Assembly: GCA_016712675.1 (NCBI GenBank)
Contig: JADJQR010000006.1
Coordinates: 1 to 23,861 of the forward strand
Reading direction: 5' to 3'
DNA from: a bacterium
GTDB lineage: Bacteria; Krumholzibacteriota; Krumholzibacteriia; LZORAL124-64-63
DNA length: 23,861 nucleotides
Numbering within the stretch: position 1 is the first letter of the stretch; each line of letters opens with the position of its first letter. Shown here one piece after another: positions 20,035 through 23,861 of this stretch. The translations under genes and the position numbers were made by a program. The notes below the pieces were generated by a model, which was not told the DNA's origin, did not search any database, and saw nothing but the letters and a program-made list of their open reading frames with translations.

Positions 20035-20446
20035 CGCTGACCACCTGGGCATGTGGTGAAACTGCCCCCCGACGCCGGGACTTCCGGCTAGACACGACGA
20101 CGTACCCAGCCCAGCCCAGCCCCGCCGACTTTCCCCGCCTAGACCAACCTATTCGACTCGCCAATCCTGGCCCCGTCAGCGCCTCGCCTCGCCGCTCCCG
20201 CGCCACGCCACGACGACGGGCCCTTCCGGTCTCCGCTCGCTCCGCGCCGCTCCTCGCCGGGCCTCGCCAGCATCGACGTCCCAATCCGGTCCCGGCCGAC
20301 CCGCCCTCCCCCGACTCGCCCTTCCGCGCCTAGTCGCGCCAACCCGGCACCGACAGGCCGCGCCTCGCCTCGCCACCGCCTCGCCGCACCGACGTGCCAC
20401 CAGAAGGAAAGACCACCGATCGAGAGGAGACAGGAATGGGCCAGCA
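20035..20446 (+). other. C-rich non-coding region with heptamer repeats; replication-origin candidate
   Basis: About 410 bases have no credible gene, and the frames open here have odd composition. The + strand is strongly C over G. CCTCGCC occurs seven times (20182, 20187, 20252, 20262, 20363, 20368, 20379), and GCGCCTCGCCTCGCC occurs exactly at 20179-20193 and 20360-20374. A looser motif CTTCC...CTAG occurs at 20081, 20130 and 20321. Small hairpins lie at 20040-20057 (ACCAC/GTGGT) and 20074-20088 (GCCGG/CCGGC). The region lies directly before the primase-helicase gene, a common place for a phage origin. A non-coding RNA or promoter region is the alternative. Confidence 0.5.
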
Positions 20447-22852
20447 ATGGCAACACCCCGCACCTGCACCATCTGCAACGCACCCATCCCCGACACCGCC
20501 AAGGTGGCTGACGTGACCATGACGTCCACCAACCCCTACGCCGACGCCTACGACGCCTACTGGGCCGCAGGCTGGCGCGGCGTGCTGCCGCTGCCGTACC
20601 GGAAGAAGACGCACCCGCCCACCGGCTACACCGGCCGCAACGCCGCCGAGCCGTCGTACGCCGACTGTGCCGCCTGGGCCGACGGCGCCGCCGCCAACAT
20701 CGCCCTGCACCTGCCCCCGAGCGTCGTCGGCATCGACGTCGACGACTACGCCGGCAAAGGCGGCGGCGACACGTTGCAGCGGCTCGTCGACGAGTGCGGG
20801 TCGCTGCCGCCGACGTGGATGTCGACCTCACGCGGCGACGGGATCTCCGGCATCCGCCTCTACCGCATCCCCGCCGGCGTCGAGTTGGTGTCGGCGCTCA
20901 CCGGCGGCATCGAGATCATCCAGGCCCACCACCGCTACGTCGTCTGCTGGCCGAGCGTGCATCCCGAAGGCCGCACCTACGAATGGGTCAACGAAGCCAC
21001 CGGCGCCGCCGAGATCCCGCCCGTGGAATCGCTGCCGTACCTGCCCGCCGCCTGGATCGACCGACTGACCGCCGCCAACACCGCCCACCACAAGGCCGAC
21101 GTCGACGGCGACGACATCCGCGAGTTCCTCGAGGCGCTGCCCGACGGCGACCCGTGCCAGCACATCCAGCGCGCCGCCGGGATCGCCCTGTCCGGCTCGT
21201 CACGGCACGACGCCTACAACCACGCCACACTCGCCGTACTCAGTCGCGGACGTCAGGGCTGCCCCGGTGCACGCGCCGCCCTGACGCGGATGCAGAAGGC
21301 GTTCATCGCCGAGATCGCCGCCCCCGGCGAACGCGCCACCGTCGGCGAAGCCACCGCCGAATGGTGGCGCAACGTCCTCGGCGCCATCGCCATCGTCCTC
21401 GCCGAACACCCCCAGCAGGGCGCCGCCTGCATCGACGACTACATGGCCGAGTTGGCGCTGAACGAGGAGCCCCGAGAAGGCACCGCAGACGCCACAGGGG
21501 CCACCCAGGACGACGAACACGCCACCGGCGTACAAGACGGCACCAATCCGCCGTCAGACGCCTACGAACGCGCTGTGCGGATGGAAGCGTCGAAACTGAA
21601 ACTGCGCGACGACGCCAAGCAGATGCTCGCCCGCTACAAGGCCGGACAGGCACCCGCCATCGACGGCATCGACCTCGGCACATTCCTGTCGCAGCCCGAC
21701 GAGGTCATCGCCTACCGCGTCGACAGGCTGTGGCCGTCCAACGGCCGCGTCCTGCTCGCCGCCGCCGCCAAGGCCGGCAAGACGACGATGATGACGAACC
21801 TGCTCGCGTGTCTGGCCGACGGCGGGCAGTTCCTCGGCGTCTACAACGTCGACCCGATCGCCGAAGGCCGCACCGTCGTCTACATCAACCTCGAGGTCGG
21901 CGCCGCGCAGATGCGGCGGTGGCTGCGGCGCACCGGCGTCGCCAACGTCGACCGTGTCCACGTCGTCAACCTGCGCGGGCAGGCATCGGCGCTCACCCTG
22001 GCGTCCGACGACGGCCGCAAACGCATCGCCGAGTATCTGCAACGCCACAACGCCGACATGGTCATCCTCGACCCGTTGGCCCCGCTGCTGGCGTCACTCG
22101 GGCTCGACGAGAACAGCAACACCGACGTCGCCACCTTCTTCTCGTGGTGGGCCGAGATGCTGCACCTGGCCGACGTCGTCGACGACCTCGTCTGCCACCA
22201 CGCCGGCCACAACGGCGGCCGTTCCCGTGGCGCCTCGCGGCTCATGGACGAGCCCGACGCACTGTGGACGATCACCCGCGACAAGGCCGTCGACGAGGAC
22301 GAGGACGACGTCTACGGCGGCAACGAACCCCGCTTCTTCAAGGCCACCGGCCGCGACGTGGAGGAGCCCGAGGCGCCGATCATCTTCGACGGCGTCACCG
22401 GGTTGGTTACTCTCGGTGACGGTGACCGCAAGACGATGCGGTCGGCGGCGAAGCACAAGGCCGCCGAAACGCGGGTGCTGAAGGCGCTCGAGGACGCCGG
22501 GCACAAGGGGCTGACGCGCCGCGACATCGAGGGTCTAGGCGGCAGCAAAGGCGAGAACTACGCCGCTGCGGAACGCCTGATCGAGTCCGGTGACGTCGTC
22601 AAGGACGAACTGAATCCGCGCCATCACTGCTACCTTCTCGACCCCTCCAGAGGTGTCCCCAGTGTCCCGGGGGACACCCGGGGACACCGGGGACACGTTG
22701 TGTCCCCCCCTTATATAGGGGGACACACGTCCCACGTTCCCCCAACACCGCCGCAGAACAGGTGCAGATCATGTGACCGGGGACTCGACAAGCCAGGACT
22801 CGTCTACTGCCCAGAATGCGCCCAACGGCGCCTAGAAGGTGAGGATCTGTGA
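20447..22852 (+). CDS. Primase-polymerase/RepA-like helicase fusion
   Basis: The product has 801 residues. Residues about 30-210 are a prim-pol (AEP) domain: YWAAGWRGVLPLP, the metal site IDVDDY (D97, D99), STSR and GGIEIIQAHHRYVV. Residues about 415-640 are a RecA/RepA-type ATPase with Walker A AAKAGKTT (K445), Walker B MVILDP (D542) and HHAGHNGGRSRGASRLMDEP. A winged-helix-like segment, a low-complexity linker and a C-terminal zinc ribbon (CRSC...CPEC) follow. The start is uncertain. ATG 20447 gives an added CTIC knuckle, ATG 20519 (MTSTNPYADAYDAYW) is possible, and the best ribosome-binding site serves a short ORF at 20436-20516. Confidence 0.87.
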   Translation: MATPRTCTICNAPIPDTAKVADVTMTSTNPYADAYDAYWAAGWRGVLPLPYRKKTHPPTGYTGRNAAEPSYADCAAWADGAAANIALHLPPSVVGIDVDDYAGKGGGDTLQRLVDECGSLPPTWMSTSRGDGISGIRLYRIPAGVELVSALTGGIEIIQAHHRYVVCWPSVHPEGRTYEWVNEATGAAEIPPVESLPYLPAAWIDRLTAANTAHHKADVDGDDIREFLEALPDGDPCQHIQRAAGIALSGSSRHDAYNHATLAVLSRGRQGCPGARAALTRMQKAFIAEIAAPGERATVGEATAEWWRNVLGAIAIVLAEHPQQGAACIDDYMAELALNEEPREGTADATGATQDDEHATGVQDGTNPPSDAYERAVRMEASKLKLRDDAKQMLARYKAGQAPAIDGIDLGTFLSQPDEVIAYRVDRLWPSNGRVLLAAAAKAGKTTMMTNLLACLADGGQFLGVYNVDPIAEGRTVVYINLEVGAAQMRRWLRRTGVANVDRVHVVNLRGQASALTLASDDGRKRIAEYLQRHNADMVILDPLAPLLASLGLDENSNTDVATFFSWWAEMLHLADVVDDLVCHHAGHNGGRSRGASRLMDEPDALWTITRDKAVDEDEDDVYGGNEPRFFKATGRDVEEPEAPIIFDGVTGLVTLGDGDRKTMRSAAKHKAAETRVLKALEDAGHKGLTRRDIEGLGGSKGENYAAAERLIESGDVVKDELNPRHHCYLLDPSRGVPSVPGDTRGHRGHVVSPPYIGGHTSHVPPTPPQNRCRSCDRGLDKPGLVYCPECAQRRLEGEDL
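22653..22726. repeat. GTGTCCC/GGGACAC palindrome cluster inside the helicase gene
   Basis: Seven copies of GTGTCCC or its complement lie within 74 bases: 22653, 22662 and 22700 forward; 22671, 22681, 22690 and 22720 reverse. Two make palindromes: GTGTCCC-GG-GGGACAC (22662-22677) and GTGTCCCCC-ccttatata-GGGGGACAC (22700-22726). They code for a Pro/Gly/His linker around residues 736-760. Confidence 0.9.
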
Positions 22853-23631
22853 CCCCCACCTGCATCCACTCGCGCCACGGCGAAGAACCCCCGCTCGCCG
22901 ACGACGGCCTCATGCTGTGCCGTCACTGCCTCGGTCGCCTGAACCGGGCGCTGAGCGACATCGTCACCCTCTGGCCGCTACTGGACGAGATGATTACACC
23001 CGGTAACAACGGCAACGGCGGCGGCGCCAGCGGCAAACCCGGCAGCCGACCCCCGTGCGACCTCGACGTCGCCGACATCACCGACCCGCGGTCGACGACC
23101 TCGCAGCAGTTGACGTCGTGGGCGGCGCTGGTGATCGAGGAGCGGCAACTGAGCCAGCGCACCAGCCTGGACGGCGAGCAGGCCGCGCGACTGCTGACGG
23201 TGCACGCGGAGTGGCTGGCGGCGCAGCCGTTCGTGGATGAGGCCATGTCCGAGATCGGCGACGCCGCGTACCGGATACGGCGGGCGTGCAAGGATCTGCC
23301 GGAGCCGCCGTTGGGCAAGTGTCCCGACATCGACCCCCACGGCGAGCGCGACCGTTGCGGCGGGCCGCTGCGGTGGATCGACGGCAGCACCGCCGTCGCC
23401 TGCACCCGCTGCGGCAGCACCTGGGCCGAGGCGGATCTGCCGCACATCCTGCGGGTGGTGTCGCCTGACCGCCGCTTCCCGGTGCCGAGGGCGTGGGCAT
23501 CGGTGACGTACAACGTGGCGCCGGCGACGCTGCGACAGTGGATCAGGCGCGGGCATGTCCGGTCATATTCGGATGAGCAGGTGGAGTTGTTCGACGTGCT
23601 GGCGCGGGTGACCGACACGCCGATGTCGTAG
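22849..23631 (+). CDS. Zinc-ribbon protein with a C-terminal HTH (MerR-like)
   Basis: GTG 22849 overlaps the helicase stop (GTGA). The product has 260 residues. The N-terminus has C5, H7 and CRHC (24-27). A Gly/Asn-rich linker follows, then a helical middle (SWAALVIEERQLSQR, LLTVHAEWLAAQPFVDEAM). A zinc ribbon (GKCPDID, DRCGGPL, CTRCGSTW) precedes a helix-turn-helix (ASVTYNVAPATLRQWIRRGHV). This layout is common in actinophages after the primase-helicase. It probably binds DNA and may regulate the next operon, but its target is unknown. Confidence 0.74.
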   Translation: MTPTCIHSRHGEEPPLADDGLMLCRHCLGRLNRALSDIVTLWPLLDEMITPGNNGNGGGASGKPGSRPPCDLDVADITDPRSTTSQQLTSWAALVIEERQLSQRTSLDGEQAARLLTVHAEWLAAQPFVDEAMSEIGDAAYRIRRACKDLPEPPLGKCPDIDPHGERDRCGGPLRWIDGSTAVACTRCGSTWAEADLPHILRVVSPDRRFPVPRAWASVTYNVAPATLRQWIRRGHVRSYSDEQVELFDVLARVTDTPMS

Positions 23632-23670
23632 GTCGGTGGAATAATCCGCCCGCTTCAACTATTGTCACGC

Positions 23671-23696
23671 TTGAGGGCGTACATCTATGCCCTCAA
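23671..23696 (+). terminator. Strong hairpin after the HTH gene
   Basis: TTGAGGGCGTA pairs with TATGCCCTCAA (one G-U pair) around a CATC loop. It lies 40 bases after the HTH gene. A TTGTCA (23662-23667) just upstream with CTATGC 17 bases on could be a promoter that overlaps it, at low confidence. Confidence 0.6.
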
Positions 23697-23699
23697 CCT

Positions 23700-23741
23700 G
23701 AAGCCCCGCCACTGTCTCCCCCGTCGGTCGTGCGGGGCTTC
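23700..23741 (+). terminator. Second hairpin in the leader of the last gene
   Basis: GAAGCCCCGC (23700-23709) pairs perfectly with GCGGGGCTTC (23732-23741) around a 22-base loop. It starts 4 bases after the first hairpin and ends 17 bases before a perfect AGGAGGT. It could terminate transcription or fold the leader of the following gene. Confidence 0.6.
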
Positions 23742-23769
23742 GGTGTATCCGACGGCAGGAGGTGTCGCC

Positions 23770-23861
23770 GTGATCAGTGTCCGTATCGCGTACGACAATC
23801 TTGTCGTCGACCTCGACTTCGACTCCGAGCAGTACAGCCCCCGACCCTGGCCGACGACATG
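23770..23861 (+). CDS. Start of a small phage protein, cut by the window end
   Basis: GTG 23770 follows a perfect AGGAGGT (23758-23764). The visible part is ISVRIAYDNLVVDLDFDSEQ and about ten more residues, beta-strand-like and acidic. I do not recognise a function. It is the first gene after a hairpin-rich leader, so it may begin a new transcription unit. Confidence 0.65.
   Translation, partial: MISVRIAYDNLVVDLDFDSEQYSPRPWPTT

Noticed and set aside
20019-20333. Possible small gene across the non-coding region
   Set aside because: The predicted protein is a Pro/Arg/Ser mixture without motif, its start lies in the preceding gene, and frames on the other strand are equally open.
20794-22419. 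A 541-residue plus-strand frame inside the primase-helicase gene
   Set aside because: Arg/His/Pro-rich with no motif, whereas the overlapping frame has prim-pol and Walker motifs.
22653-22726. CRISPR-like array
   Set aside because: The repeats are 7 bases, in both orientations and irregularly spaced, without spacers. It is a palindrome cluster.

Overview
The window is a stretch of a temperate double-stranded DNA bacteriophage (or prophage) of a high-GC actinobacterium. The coding regions are strongly GC-rich, with G or C at most third codon positions and frequent GTG starts. The phage carries a WhiB-family gene and an Lsr2-like domain, both characteristic of Actinobacteria and their phages. 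I cannot name the host genus. I see no rRNA or tRNA genes and no CRISPR array or insertion sequence.

Layout, left to right. Positions 1-6504 are the end of the virion module: a broken fibre-like gene, then a gp25-like baseplate wedge, a baseplate J-like protein, a tail protein I-like protein, a 718-residue fibre with two lectin-like repeats, an embedded HNH endonuclease, a small conserved protein and a second fibre-like protein. The W/J/I order is the P2/Mu/T4-type baseplate order, so the tail is baseplate-bearing and possibly contractile. Positions 6506-7934 are the lysis module: a coil-like peptide, two membrane proteins (one with an in-frame internal start) and a papain-like peptidase endolysin. 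A bidirectional terminator follows. Positions 8028-9562 are the lysogeny switch: leftward tyrosine integrase and repressor with overlapping reading frames, an intergenic region full of inverted repeats, and a divergent Cro-like gene.

Positions 9658-18882 are one rightward early operon of about 30 mostly tiny genes. Nearly all junctions are ATGA or GTGA stop/start overlaps. It holds many small zinc-ribbon or single-membrane-span proteins, WhiB, a PD-(D/E)XK resolvase-like nuclease, a DNA methyltransferase, an Lsr2-like protein, two paralogous coiled-coil proteins, a shuffled family of small ORFs, a protein with a tetrapeptide repeat, a Cas4/RecB-like nuclease and an SSB-like protein. Positions 18981-23861 finish the replication module: a hypothetical protein, a protein ending in a RAMP-like glycine-rich loop, a 410-bp C-rich non-coding region with heptamer repeats (origin candidate), a primase-polymerase/RepA-like helicase with a palindrome cluster in its 3' end, and a zinc-ribbon/HTH protein. 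A hairpin-rich leader then precedes a gene cut by the window end.

How the parts work together: the repressor/Cro pair would choose between lysogeny (integrase, repressor) and the rightward early operon (takeover, recombination, replication). Tail and lysis genes would be expressed late. The most unusual points are the overlapping int/rep frames, a repeated 12-bp start-associated sequence, the GTGTCCC palindrome cluster inside the helicase gene, the heptamer-rich non-coding region, the shuffled mini-ORFs, and a cluster of frameshifts in the first 610 bases that looks like sequence error.
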